A stretch of 33,443 nucleotides of DNA from Verrucomicrobiota bacterium (GCA_003219435.1 QHOW01000023.1:1-33443), one strand, 5' to 3'. Numbered from the stretch's first letter, positions 7,580 through 16,772 are shown. Translations and numbers: made by a program. The notes: generated by a model not told the origin, from the letters alone.

Positions 7580-9099
7580 TGAAGAATCTCGCCAAATTTC
7601 TGCTTTTTGTCCTGCTTATCAGCGCAGGAATTTCTTTGCTCTACGATTACCGCCTCAAACATGGAGGGCTAAATCTGCCTTCCGTCCGAAAACCGGAAAA
7701 ATACACGTTGGCCTCGACTCCCAGCGTGGATTCAAAGCAAGTCGCCTCGCTTGACGCATTAAACCGGGAGCGGCGCGCGCTCGTCAACAGCGTGATCCCG
7801 TCTGTTGTCGCGGTGAAAACATCGAAGAAAATCGGTATCCGGCGGGAGTACGAGATGGATCCTTTCGAGTTTTTCTTTCCTAACCAGCGGCGATTCCGGA
7901 ATCCGAACGACGAAGCGCTGGTCCAAAATGCGCTTGGCTCCGGTGTAATCGTGACGAATGAAGGCCATATCATAACGAACAATCACGTGGTCGATCAAGT
8001 GGACGAAATTGAGGTGCAGTTGAGCGATGGCCGGACGAAAAAGGCGCGGTTAGTAGGCGCAGATTCTCAGGTAGATCTGGCGGTGCTCAAGATTGACGAT
8101 CCCGGAGTCAAGCCGCTCAAACTGGCTGATTCGGACTCGGTGCAGGCTGGAGATTTTGTCCTTGCCATTGGTAATCCATTTGGATTCGAGGAAACGGTCA
8201 CGGATGGAATCATCAGTTCGAAAGGGCGGCCGAACCGCAGCGATTTCTTCGGGGACCTTCTGCAAACCAATGCGGCAATCAATCCGGGAAACAGCGGGGG
8301 TCCCCTAATCAATCTGCGCGGTGAAGTTATCGGCATTAACACGGCAATCATTTCGCGCAGCGGCGGTTCGCAGGGAATCGGTTTCGCGATCCCCTCGAAT
8401 ACAGTTCGCACCGCGCTTGAGAGTTTATTGAAGCAGGGCCGGATTATCCGCGGTTATCTGGGGATCCAGACGCGTGGGTCGCAGCCGGGCCAAAGCAACG
8501 CAGGCAGCGAAGGCGTGATCGTCGAGGAAGTAATGCCGGGATCGCCCGCAGCTCAGGCGCACCTGCAACCAGGCGACGTTATCCGCAAGTTCAATGGCCG
8601 CGACGTAAAGAATATGTATGCGCTGAGAAGTGTTTTGGCGCAGGCCGAGTTGAATAAGAACGTTGAGCTCGAAATTGTGCGTGCCGGCAAGCCGTTGAAA
8701 GTGACGACTCAGATCAAAGAGCAGCCCGTTGATTACGAAACGTCCGGCGTTCTGCCTCGGCGAGGCCAGCCACAGCCGCAGGCCCCGGGGCAGCCGAACG
8801 ATCAAGGCGCAGTCAGCAGCCCTCTCGCCGCAATTCACGTGGACGAGCTAACTCCAGAAATGGCGCGTCAGCTCAATCTGCCAAACAATGCGCGCGGCGT
8901 GGTGGTCACCAGCGTCGATCCTGATAGCGGCGTGGCCGAATTGCAAAAAGGCGACGTGATCGAAGAAATTAATCAGCAACCAGTGACCTCAGTCTCAGAT
9001 TACAACAAGATTGCCGCCTCGCTTGATCCCAGCCAACCGCAGATCTTGTCTGTTTGCCGTCATCGGATGCGTTCGTTTCTCGTCTTGCGGCCGCGGTAA
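7576..9099 (+). CDS. Do/DegQ-like periplasmic serine protease (HtrA family) with two PDZ domains
   Basis: GSGVIVTNEGHIITNNHVVDQV, DLAVLKID, NPGNSGGPLINLRGEVIGINTAI, two PDZ segments; N-terminal signal anchor; ATGA overlap with recG. Confidence 0.9.
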   Translation: MMKNLAKFLLFVLLISAGISLLYDYRLKHGGLNLPSVRKPEKYTLASTPSVDSKQVASLDALNRERRALVNSVIPSVVAVKTSKKIGIRREYEMDPFEFFFPNQRRFRNPNDEALVQNALGSGVIVTNEGHIITNNHVVDQVDEIEVQLSDGRTKKARLVGADSQVDLAVLKIDDPGVKPLKLADSDSVQAGDFVLAIGNPFGFEETVTDGIISSKGRPNRSDFFGDLLQTNAAINPGNSGGPLINLRGEVIGINTAIISRSGGSQGIGFAIPSNTVRTALESLLKQGRIIRGYLGIQTRGSQPGQSNAGSEGVIVEEVMPGSPAAQAHLQPGDVIRKFNGRDVKNMYALRSVLAQAELNKNVELEIVRAGKPLKVTTQIKEQPVDYETSGVLPRRGQPQPQAPGQPNDQGAVSSPLAAIHVDELTPEMARQLNLPNNARGVVVTSVDPDSGVAELQKGDVIEEINQQPVTSVSDYNKIAASLDPSQPQILSVCRHRMRSFLVLRPR

Positions 9100-9126
9100 A
9101 CTAATCTGGAAATCAGAGCCGATCTA

Positions 9127-9233
9127 GCCGTCTGGCTGTGCCTGCCGCGCTGGAGCCAGCGAAGGCGGGTCAAGCCGTGCCCGGCGGCAAGGTGAACCGG
9201 CGCGGCGAGCGAGCGCCGTGGCTACAGGCGCGA
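9127..9233. repeat. GC-rich palindromic intergenic element (REP-like)
   Basis: Hairpins CGCTGGagCCAGCG and AGCGCCGTGGCT pairing imperfectly with AGCCGTGCCCGGCG, in the gap between htrA and the convergent CADD gene. Confidence 0.5.
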
Positions 9234-9245
9234 ATGAGCGCGCGC

Positions 9246-9917
9246 TCAGCACGCAATCGCGTGACGGCGGCAAACGCCGGAAAGCATTTGCCAGAGCGCG
9301 CTGAGAACGCGATTCACCGATTCTTTCACCGATTCAAAATTGCGATTGTCGATGTACTCCCCGAGCATTTTGCGTTCGGCCGCAGAATGTTCGCTATCCG
9401 CTTCAATGTGGACGCTGAAGTATTCGTAATGTTTCGGATCGGTGAAGGCGTAACGCCTTTTCAATCCGTCGATCTTCGATTCACAGATCGCCGGAATTTG
9501 GCTCTCGTAGGCGTAGAGGGCGGCGAGACCATCCGCCGTCGATCCATTGCCGCAGACCGATCGAAAAGTTTCGGTCAAGCCCTTCGTCTCCGGCCACTCT
9601 TCTGATTTACGTACCTCGGAAGCGGAAACGTGGAGGCCTTCGGCAAACTGGAGCCAAAGCTCAGGATGATTCGGCGAGCCGGCTTCTTCATCGACTAGGT
9701 TGCCGAGCAATGTTTTCCGGGTCACCTGATCGTCGCAGTTCGCGTGCACTGCCGAGAGATACGTCGGAAACGCTGCGACATGATGATAGTACTGCTTCAC
9801 GTAATCCGTCAGCGCTTCTTTGCTGAGCTCTCCTCGCGTCCACGCAAGGTAAAATGGATGTTTTAAGAGATGTTTCTCCGCGATGTCATTGTCAATCTTC
9901 TCGAGATATTGGTTCAT
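9246..9917 (-). CDS. CADD family protein (TenA/PqqC-like heme-oxygenase fold; putative para-aminobenzoate-forming enzyme)
   Basis: KHPFYLAWTRGELSKEALTDYVKQYYHHVAAFPTYLSAVHANCDD...NLVDEEAGSPNHPELWLQFAEGL...ALYAYESQIPAICESKIDGL...HYEYFSVHIEADSEHSAAE closely resembles Chlamydia CADD from memory, including the Tyr in HPFY and the metal-ligand motifs. Start set at MNQYLEK. Confidence 0.85.
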   Translation of the reverse strand: MNQYLEKIDNDIAEKHLLKHPFYLAWTRGELSKEALTDYVKQYYHHVAAFPTYLSAVHANCDDQVTRKTLLGNLVDEEAGSPNHPELWLQFAEGLHVSASEVRKSEEWPETKGLTETFRSVCGNGSTADGLAALYAYESQIPAICESKIDGLKRRYAFTDPKHYEYFSVHIEADSEHSAAERKMLGEYIDNRNFESVKESVNRVLSALWQMLSGVCRRHAIAC

Positions 9918-9945
9918 CATGATTCTCCAATGCTGTTTTTTTGTA

Positions 9946-10011
9946 GCCACAGATTGACACAGATTTTCACAGATTAAAGAAGCAGAATTCTTATCCGTGT
10001 TAATCTGTGGC
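9946..10011. repeat. Decamer array CACAGATTNN x3 with inverted partner
   Basis: GCCACAGATTGACACAGATTTTCACAGATTAAAGAAGCAGAATTCTTATCCGTGTTAATCTGTGGC; 10-nt period and ~15-bp terminal inverted arms. Confidence 0.8.
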
Positions 10012-10097
10012 GAAGATGTCAGGCCGCGGGAGGGGCAAAAGAATCATGCACTTCTCAGGTCATGCGTCTGATCCACTATGTATTCGCGGTGCTGCGG

Positions 10098-10325
10098 TTA
10101 ATGGCACCGTTCATGGCAATTGTCCGCCTGCTTGTTGCATCTTTCCATGCAGGGGCCACGACTGCATGAATCCAGACAGTGGCTGCGATTGCATTCGCAC
10201 TGCTGATGACAGTCCTTTACCTCGGAACAATCGCGCGGCCAATTGGCTGAGAACACTGCTGCGACGCCAAGGATACCGCCTGCCAGCAAAATAATCGCGC
10301 TCCATGTTGTTACGATGTTTCTCAT
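10098..10325 (-). CDS. Small secreted or membrane-anchored Cys-rich protein (75 aa)
   Basis: ATG preceded by AAGGAAGG-type RBS; MRNIVTTWSAIILLAGGILGVAAVFSANW hydrophobic segment, then a 10-Cys domain with four CX3C motifs. Confidence 0.65.
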   Translation of the reverse strand: MRNIVTTWSAIILLAGGILGVAAVFSANWPRDCSEVKDCHQQCECNRSHCLDSCSRGPCMERCNKQADNCHERCH

Positions 10326-10494
10326 AGTTTTTCCTTCCTTGTTAACGCACGTCGTCAAATAAGGTCTAGTCGCAAAGCCGGGCAAAACACCGGCTATCCC
10401 TTGCGAAACTTAATACTCCCCAGATATCGGCAGTTCAAAGATTAGGGCTCAGCGATGCTTTGTGGCAAGATAAATTGCCGGGGACAGATATGCG

Positions 10495-13400
10495 TTACGC
10501 CGATTTTAAAATGTGTTTGATGCCGCGGATGGGAATGACGACCCAGTCGGGGCGATTATTTAGTTCGTAACCGATTTCGTAAACGGCTTTGTCGAGTAGA
10601 TAGGCTTCGAGCATGATCTGGAGGTCGTCGCTGTTTTGCGGGATGAAAATCGCGGCGGCGGTTGTTTTCAAATAACGTTGCAGAAAGACGCTGCTGACCT
10701 GGCGGTACCAAAGGTCGGCCCAGCGTTCGAGGAAGGGGACGTCTTCGCTGCGCATGGCCGGCTGCCAGAGCGCGCTGTAGGCAGCGTACTGAAATGAGCG
10801 CATCATTCCGGCGACATCACGCAGGGCGGAGCGTTTCAGTTTTCGCTCGCTGAGTGCGCGCGCGGGTTCGCCTTCAAAATCAAGAATCACGAAGTCTTTT
10901 CCGGTGTAAAGCAGCTGGCCGAGATGATAGTCGCCATGGATCCGGATTTTTGCGGCATTGGTGCGACGATCGAGAAGCCGTTTTTCGCGCCCAAGTATTT
11001 CTTGTTCCGCAGCGAGCACTTCTTTGGCTTCGTCTCGAAATGTTTTGGGCAGGTCCGGCAATTTCTTTTCGAGAAACGTGAACGCGCGTCGCAGCGATGC
11101 GCGCATGGTTTGATAAACAGAGCGCTGCGCCATGGCATTGAACGGTTCGGGCGCAAAGGCGGGATCTTCCATGCTGGAGGCGAGCGCAAGGTGCAGCTCA
11201 CCTGTTCGTTGTCCCATTTGCATTGCCTTGTCAGGATAAATGCCCCCGATCAGCTCATCGAGGAGGGCACCTGGCGGCGCAGTTTCATTCTGCAGATCGG
11301 CTTTCCGCCCCAGCACCCGTTCGTAGTAGCGGCCCATGGCATCCAGGGTGAGCGTCCAAACGTCGCCTTCGTTTGTGGCCGCGCTTTGCAAGAGACAAAC
11401 AACCGTCGGATCGGCCTTAGGCCGGCGATATTCGATTGCTCCGAGGAACGCCGGCACATTTGGAAAATCGGCGCGTTCGGTCAGAAAGCAGTTTATTTCC
11501 ACATCGGGATTCACGCCGTCCTCCAGTTTGCGATATAGCTTAAGGAAGAATTTGTTATCGAAGAGCATCGAAGAGTTGCTCTGTTCACCGCCCAAAACGT
11601 GTGATTTGTCTGAGACGACGAGATCACCCGGTCGGAGCGTCTTACGAGCGACGCCCACCAGATCGCCTCCCCGTCCCTTGATAATCTGGCCTTGCGCGAT
11701 CGTCTCGAACAATTGAGAGCGAAACTTCCCGTCCCAGATCGCGTCCATCAGGACGGTTTCCTCAGTGCTCGCAAAACGCGCGATGATCGCTTGCGGCGTG
11801 CTCTGGAAAACAGCGCGCGCAGCGTCACCGGATGCAATCTTTACCGGGAGAGCATATGTTTCCGTCGGTCCATCGAGATAGCTCACTTCGACGAACCAGA
11901 GTCGTCCAGCATCGGCGTCCGAGGAGATGGCAGGGTGCTCGATCACCCTAAGATGCCGCAAGGTCCGCGCTTTGGAACCAAACCAGCGGCGGTTCTGGAT
12001 GTAATTGGGAAGGATTTCCTTCTCCAGCTGTTCGCGCTGGCCATCGTTAAGCAAGCTATGCAATTCTGCATGCGCACGGATCGTCGGCACCAGGCGCTTC
12101 TTTGACGTCCGGCGCCCTTCGGTCGGCGCTTGCAGGGCGAACCAGTAGTAGGCATGTGGGCCTAGCGTGATGACATAGCGCGATTTCTTAATCGGACGAA
12201 ACAGATTGCGGCTGAAGACTTCCATCGGGACACAGCCGTTGAAGCGCGAAAGATCGAGCTCCGCCGACTGTGCGAAGCGCGAGAGGTTCACGACCACCAG
12301 AATTGTTTGATTTTCGTGGTGCCGGAGGAAGGCCAGAACTTTCGCATTATCTGGATAGAGAAACTCAAGGGAACCGCGTGAAAACGCCTTAAAGTTTTTT
12401 CGCATCGCAATGACACGGCGCATCCACCACAACAATGAGGAGAGATTTTTCTGCTGATTCTCAACGTTGACCGCTTCGTAGTGATATTCCGGGTCGATCG
12501 TGATCGGCAGATAGAGCTGCTGCGGATTGGCTCTTGAAAATCCGGCGTTGCGGTCCGGACTCCACTGCATGGGGGTGCGGCAACCGTTGCGATCGCCAAG
12601 ATAGAAGTTGTCCCCCATGCCTATTTCATCTCCGTAGTAAATGATCGGGGTGCCCGGCATGGAAAACAGGAGCGTGTTAAGCAACTCGATTTTGCGGCGG
12701 CTGTTTGCGAGCAGCGGCGCGAGCCGACGGCGGATGCCAAGATTGATGCGTGCGTGAGGGTCGCTGGCGTAAACCCGATACATGTAATCGCGCTCCTCGT
12801 CCGTCACCATCTCGAGCGTCAGTTCATCATGATTCCGCAGGAACATTGCCCACTGGCAAGTGCCGGGAATCGGCGGAGTTTGCTCGAGGATATCAATGAT
12901 CGGAAAGCGATCCTCCATCTGTAGCGCCATGAACATGCGCGGCATGAGCGGAAAATGAAAGTTCATGTGCGATTCGTCACCTTTGCCAAAATAAGCGGCG
13001 GCGTCCTCCGGCCATTGGTTGGCCTCTGCAAGCAGCAATCGGTTCGGAAATTTTGCCTCCGCATGAGCGCGCAGCTTGCGAAGATAGTCATGGGTCTCCG
13101 GCAGATTTTCGCAGATAGTGCCATCGCGTTCGTAAAGGTACGGGACCGCGTCGAGGCGGAGGCCGTCAACGCCAAGGCCGAGCCAAAAATCGCAAACCTT
13201 CTCGACTGCTTTGTGCACGGCCGGGTTATCGAAATTCAAATCCGGCTGATGCGAATAAAAGCGATGCCAATAGTAAGCTTTTGCAACCGGATCCCACGCC
13301 CAATTTGAGGTCTCGAAATCCTTAAAGATGATCCGTGCATCCTGGTATTTCTCCGGTGTGTCGCTCCAGACATAGAAGTCACGTTCCGGTGAACCAGAAG

Positions 13401-13779
13401 GAGCGCGGCGCGACTTTTGGAACCACGGATTTTGATCGGATGTGTGATTGATCACCAGTTCGGTGATGACCCGCAAATTGCGCTCATGCGCCGCATCAAG
13501 AAACGCGCGGAAATCATCGAGCGTGCCGAAGTTGGGATTGACGTCGAAATAATCGGCGATGTCGTAGCCGTCGTCACGGAGCGGCGATGGATAGAATGGC
13601 AGGAGCCAGATGGCTGTAATGCCAAGTTCCCGGAAATAATCCAGCTTTTCGATTAGGCCCCGGAAATCGCCCATTCCGTCGCCGTCGCTGTCGCAGAAGG
13701 TCTTGACGTGCAGTTCGTAAATGACCGCGTCCTTGTACCACAGCGGGTCGACAATGGTTTCCCGATCATTTGCTGCCAT
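10495..13779 (-). CDS. treS: Maltose alpha-D-glucosyltransferase (trehalose synthase) fused to maltokinase
   Basis: GH13: WYKDAVIYELHVKTFCDSDGDGMGDFRGL, GVDGLRLDAVPYLYERDGT, FLRNHDELTLEMV. C-terminal maltokinase: RRWFGSKART, RIHGDYHLGQLLYTGKDFVILDFEGEPAR. Confidence 0.93.
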   Translation of the reverse strand: MAANDRETIVDPLWYKDAVIYELHVKTFCDSDGDGMGDFRGLIEKLDYFRELGITAIWLLPFYPSPLRDDGYDIADYFDVNPNFGTLDDFRAFLDAAHERNLRVITELVINHTSDQNPWFQKSRRAPSGSPERDFYVWSDTPEKYQDARIIFKDFETSNWAWDPVAKAYYWHRFYSHQPDLNFDNPAVHKAVEKVCDFWLGLGVDGLRLDAVPYLYERDGTICENLPETHDYLRKLRAHAEAKFPNRLLLAEANQWPEDAAAYFGKGDESHMNFHFPLMPRMFMALQMEDRFPIIDILEQTPPIPGTCQWAMFLRNHDELTLEMVTDEERDYMYRVYASDPHARINLGIRRRLAPLLANSRRKIELLNTLLFSMPGTPIIYYGDEIGMGDNFYLGDRNGCRTPMQWSPDRNAGFSRANPQQLYLPITIDPEYHYEAVNVENQQKNLSSLLWWMRRVIAMRKNFKAFSRGSLEFLYPDNAKVLAFLRHHENQTILVVVNLSRFAQSAELDLSRFNGCVPMEVFSRNLFRPIKKSRYVITLGPHAYYWFALQAPTEGRRTSKKRLVPTIRAHAELHSLLNDGQREQLEKEILPNYIQNRRWFGSKARTLRHLRVIEHPAISSDADAGRLWFVEVSYLDGPTETYALPVKIASGDAARAVFQSTPQAIIARFASTEETVLMDAIWDGKFRSQLFETIAQGQIIKGRGGDLVGVARKTLRPGDLVVSDKSHVLGGEQSNSSMLFDNKFFLKLYRKLEDGVNPDVEINCFLTERADFPNVPAFLGAIEYRRPKADPTVVCLLQSAATNEGDVWTLTLDAMGRYYERVLGRKADLQNETAPPGALLDELIGGIYPDKAMQMGQRTGELHLALASSMEDPAFAPEPFNAMAQRSVYQTMRASLRRAFTFLEKKLPDLPKTFRDEAKEVLAAEQEILGREKRLLDRRTNAAKIRIHGDYHLGQLLYTGKDFVILDFEGEPARALSERKLKRSALRDVAGMMRSFQYAAYSALWQPAMRSEDVPFLERWADLWYRQVSSVFLQRYLKTTAAAIFIPQNSDDLQIMLEAYLLDKAVYEIGYELNNRPDWVVIPIRGIKHILKSA

Positions 13780-13835
13780 GTGGCTAACCTTTGCCGCACA
13801 AGGCGCGCTGTGCAACGCACGGATTCGCGGAAGCC

Positions 13836-13857
13836 GATCCCGAAAGCTGTCGGGATC
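13836..13857. repeat. Short palindrome GATCCCGAAAGCTGTCGGGATC
   Basis: 8-bp perfect arms around AAGCTG; same CCGAAAGCTTTCGG-type core as in mqnA and at 14605. Confidence 0.6.
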
Positions 13858-13895
13858 AATTCAAATCCAATGTGCTACCTTCGATCGAAGAATGT

Positions 13896-14528
13896 CTAGC
13901 GCTGCGCTACCAGGGTGACCTGGCTGGCTATGCATTGCCAGTTGCCGCCTCGATTCATCCAGGTGTCGGTAAAGCGATAGGTGCGATCAAATGCCTTGCC
14001 ATCTTTTCCCGTGCCTTTTTCGTTGGCCATCCCGACGACAACTGCACCGCCGGCGCCGTACATGTGCACATCGAGTTTTTCGGCCTTGGTCGAGGTATAC
14101 GTGTCTTTATCGCTCTTTGCCTCGGCCAGCATTGCACGGCGATTCTGAACTTTGCCCTTGGAATTTACACCAATGAAATCAGCAGCCACCATCGATTCGA
14201 TGGTTGCGGTGTCATGTTTGGCGATAGCGGCTGACCAGCGGTTTTCGTTATCCTTCAACATGGCGCCCACGTTCATTTTCTTTCCCCGGGCAGATGGCGC
14301 GGTCTTTGCAGGACCAGGCGTCGTCGCGGGCTCTTCTTTTTTCTGAGCGTCTGGTTCCTTTGTCGGGCTGGTAGCCGCCTTGGCCTCGGGCGTGGGAGCA
14401 GGAGTTTCTTGGATGGTCGTGGATGGTGTCTCTGCCGATGTCGGAGTAGGAGTTTCCTCACCTTGCGCAAGCACGAAGGTGACGAAGCTTAGAGCAGCAA
14501 TGCCAATAAGTGACATAATTAATTTCAT
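13896..14528 (-). CDS. Secreted protein with T/P/A-rich linker and DUF4440/SnoaL-like (NTF2-fold) domain
   Basis: Signal peptide MKLIMSLIGIAALSFVTFVLAQG; NENRWSAAIAKHDTATIESMVAADFIGVNSKGKVQNRRAMLAE...TDTWMNRGGNWQCIASQVTLV; AGGAAGG RBS. Confidence 0.7.
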   Translation of the reverse strand: MKLIMSLIGIAALSFVTFVLAQGEETPTPTSAETPSTTIQETPAPTPEAKAATSPTKEPDAQKKEEPATTPGPAKTAPSARGKKMNVGAMLKDNENRWSAAIAKHDTATIESMVAADFIGVNSKGKVQNRRAMLAEAKSDKDTYTSTKAEKLDVHMYGAGGAVVVGMANEKGTGKDGKAFDRTYRFTDTWMNRGGNWQCIASQVTLVAQR

Positions 14529-14604
14529 ATGATTTTCCTTCCTGAATACCTTTCGAACGCAGAATCGCGCAGAATCTATTCTTCTATCTTGGCGGCCAGT
14601 GACT

Positions 14605-14618
14605 CCGAAAGCTTTCGG
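14605..14618. repeat. Perfect palindrome CCGAAAGCTTTCGG
   Basis: Direct reading; same core as 1069-1088. Confidence 0.6.
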
Positions 14619-14871
14619 GTCAACCCGCGTTATTTGCCGGAGCGTATTAGCGGTGCTGTCGCACAGTCAAGAATTTATCATCGGGTGCGAATGGAATTCA
14701 CCAATTTGTGTTCTCTGGGCTGCGCTTGGAACCAGTGGACGAAGCCGTCTGCGCAGAGTAAGAGACGAAAGATGAGTCTGTTCCTGATTCAGCCGTGGAC
14801 CTTGCAATTTGATCCGGAAACCTTTCGGGGTTGACGACCTCCTCTTGAGCGATCCAACCTGATTCCCCTTC

Positions 14872-15588
14872 ATGCATCGCACAGCCAAGAAACCTGCCCG
14901 GGCCGCAAAACCGAGAACCGGGAGGCGTATGCGGGCCGCAGCACCAACGACGAAGAAACACGCGCGCGCCGGGAAACCGAAAGCGCGACAGCTCTCTGTT
15001 TCACCACCACTTGAACCGGGAGCACCCAGTGATCTGGATTTAATGCAGGCAATCCAAGCCGAGGACCCAGACGCGCTTGCCCAACTTTACGATCGATACA
15101 ATGGCATTTTGAAAGCGCTTATTCTGCGCGTGGTCCACAACGACGCCGAGGCCGACGATCTCTTGCAGGAAATCTTCATGGAGATTTGGAACCAGGCGAA
15201 GAATTTTTCTGCCCAAAAAGGCAAACCTCTCGGCTGGATGGTTACCCTGGCGCGGCGGCGGGCGATTGATGGTTTGCGCAAGAAACAGGCTTATGCCCGC
15301 GCGGAGGAGCGGCTGCAAAACGAAACGGAACAGCAACCGGATGCCTGGGTGCATAACGCGACCGAAGAAGCAATCGTATTGAGCGACACGCGGGTTCTTA
15401 TACGCAAGGTGATCAACGGACTTCCGCCAGCCCAGCAGCAGGCAATCGATCTCGCATTTTTTAACGGCATGAGCCAGCGCGAAATCGCCGCAAAAACGAA
15501 TACACCATTGGGCACAGTGAAAACACGGCTTGAATTGGGACTAAAAAAAATCTATGACGGCCTCAAGGAGTTGAAAGATGAGCTTTGA
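14872..15588 (+). CDS. ECF-type RNA polymerase sigma factor with a basic N-terminal extension
   Basis: ALAQLYDRYNGILKALILRVVHNDAEADDLLQEIFMEIWNQA...GWMVTLARRRAIDGLRK...ALDLAFFNGMSQREIAAKTNTPLGTVKTRLELGLKKI-type region 2 and 4 motifs. Confidence 0.9.
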   Translation: MHRTAKKPARAAKPRTGRRMRAAAPTTKKHARAGKPKARQLSVSPPLEPGAPSDLDLMQAIQAEDPDALAQLYDRYNGILKALILRVVHNDAEADDLLQEIFMEIWNQAKNFSAQKGKPLGWMVTLARRRAIDGLRKKQAYARAEERLQNETEQQPDAWVHNATEEAIVLSDTRVLIRKVINGLPPAQQQAIDLAFFNGMSQREIAAKTNTPLGTVKTRLELGLKKIYDGLKELKDEL

Positions 15589-15814
15589 GGAGTTCAAGAA
15601 CCAATCGCGGCTCTATGTCATCGGCGCGCTGGAGCCGGAAGAGCAGGAAGAATTCGAGAGAGCGCGTGCAAAATTCGGTAAGAAAGCCGAAGACTTCATC
15701 ACGGAATGTTATGGTTTGCATGAAGCGTTTGCCTTGAGCTTGCGACCGGCGAAGTCTTCAGCCGCAATCAAGGAGCGGCTCATGGCGATGGTGCGGGCAC
15801 GGAAGGAAACCTAA
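15578..15814 (+). CDS. Mini anti-sigma-factor-like protein (RskA N-terminal-like, no TM)
   Basis: Overlaps the sigma gene by 11 nt; RLYVIGALEPEEQEEFERA...HEAFALSLRPAKSSAAIKERLMAMV resembles RskA-type N-terminal anti-sigma domains and ends before any TM segment. Confidence 0.65.
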   Translation: MSFEEFKNQSRLYVIGALEPEEQEEFERARAKFGKKAEDFITECYGLHEAFALSLRPAKSSAAIKERLMAMVRARKET

Positions 15815-16329
15815 CCGCCCGATCCCGGCCCTTGTTCCCAACCGCCCAATTCGCGCAGGATAAATTCCTGCAGAAAGCCATAGAAGTTTACCTGAAATAA
15901 GCTCAAGTCTCGGCGCGATCCGATCGGTGAACGAAACTGATCGCTCAACTCGCCATCGGTGAAGTGATATTTTGCGGCAATGACCAGCCGCGCCTGATTA
16001 AGTGCACTCAACCAGGCGTCCGCATGTTTCGAGGGAATGCGCAACGTCCGATTGGCGAATTTGTTTTCGTTACCATTTAGCTGTTCCAGGTCCGCTGCCA
16101 CTGTTTGCGTTGCTGTCTGAAAGAGCCGCCGCAACTCAGGTTCGACATAAAGTTTCCATTCCGCGCAAATCTCCGTTTCCTTCCCGTTCGTTGGCGGGCT
16201 AAAGATGCGTTCTTCGGCGGCTGGCACACCCTCTGGATTTGCGCTTGCTGGGATTTGCCGGAGAAGTTCGGCGAGAAATGGATCCAGCTCGGAGATCTCG
16301 ATCTCGTCGTTGCGTCGGCAAATTTCCAT
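15811..16329 (-). CDS. DUF2017 family protein
   Basis: Start at MEICRRNDEIEISELDPFLAELLRQIP; ...RTLRIPSKHADAWLSALNQARLVIAAK; directly downstream of clpS, a known DUF2017 context. Confidence 0.65.
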   Translation of the reverse strand: MEICRRNDEIEISELDPFLAELLRQIPASANPEGVPAAEERIFSPPTNGKETEICAEWKLYVEPELRRLFQTATQTVAADLEQLNGNENKFANRTLRIPSKHADAWLSALNQARLVIAAKYHFTDGELSDQFRSPIGSRRDLSLFQVNFYGFLQEFILRELGGWEQGPGSGG

Positions 16330-16330
16330 A

Positions 16331-16672
16331 TCAACCAGCCTTTTCGAGCGTGGCGAGCAGGAGATAGCCGTGCAACTGCTGCACATAAAGTTCGCCGCGC
16401 TCGCGCATGCCGCTCCACAAGATCGAGCGCCCTTTATGATGCACCTCGAGCATGTGTCTTTCCGCTTTTTCACGCGGATAGCCGAAGACGCGCTGGAAAA
16501 CCATCGTCACATAGCTCATCAGATTCACGGGATCGTTGTGCACGACGACTTGCCATGGAAGGTCAAGTTCTTCTTCGGCACGAGCCTCTTTCTCGATGGT
16601 GGGCTTATCAATTGTCGAAGGTCCCGCATTTTTCCAAACATGGAACGTGGTGATCGCTGCGCGTTTATTCAT
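16331..16672 (-). CDS. clpS: ATP-dependent Clp protease adaptor ClpS
   Basis: PWQVVVHNDPVNLMSYVTMVFQRVFGYPREKAERHMLEVHHKGRSILWSGMRERGELYVQQLHGYLL. Confidence 0.9.
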   Translation of the reverse strand: MNKRAAITTFHVWKNAGPSTIDKPTIEKEARAEEELDLPWQVVVHNDPVNLMSYVTMVFQRVFGYPREKAERHMLEVHHKGRSILWSGMRERGELYVQQLHGYLLLATLEKAG

Positions 16673-16772
16673 CGCCACCTCCTCGCCAAAGTGGCTCCGC
16701 ACTCATATTCAAAAAGGCTAACATACGTCACCTTCAGTTCAAACGTGTGGATGCGATTGAGATCGAGCGTCT

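Noticed and set aside
10924-12105. Plus-strand ORFs antisense to treS
   Set aside because: Shadow ORFs; treS-maltokinase is clear on the minus strand.
10495-13779. TreS-maltokinase fusion as a novelty
   Set aside because: This fusion is already well known in trehalose/GlgE-pathway literature.
14529-14834. 101-aa plus-strand ORF upstream of the sigma gene
   Set aside because: Low-complexity intergenic composition containing a palindrome; no RBS or motif support.
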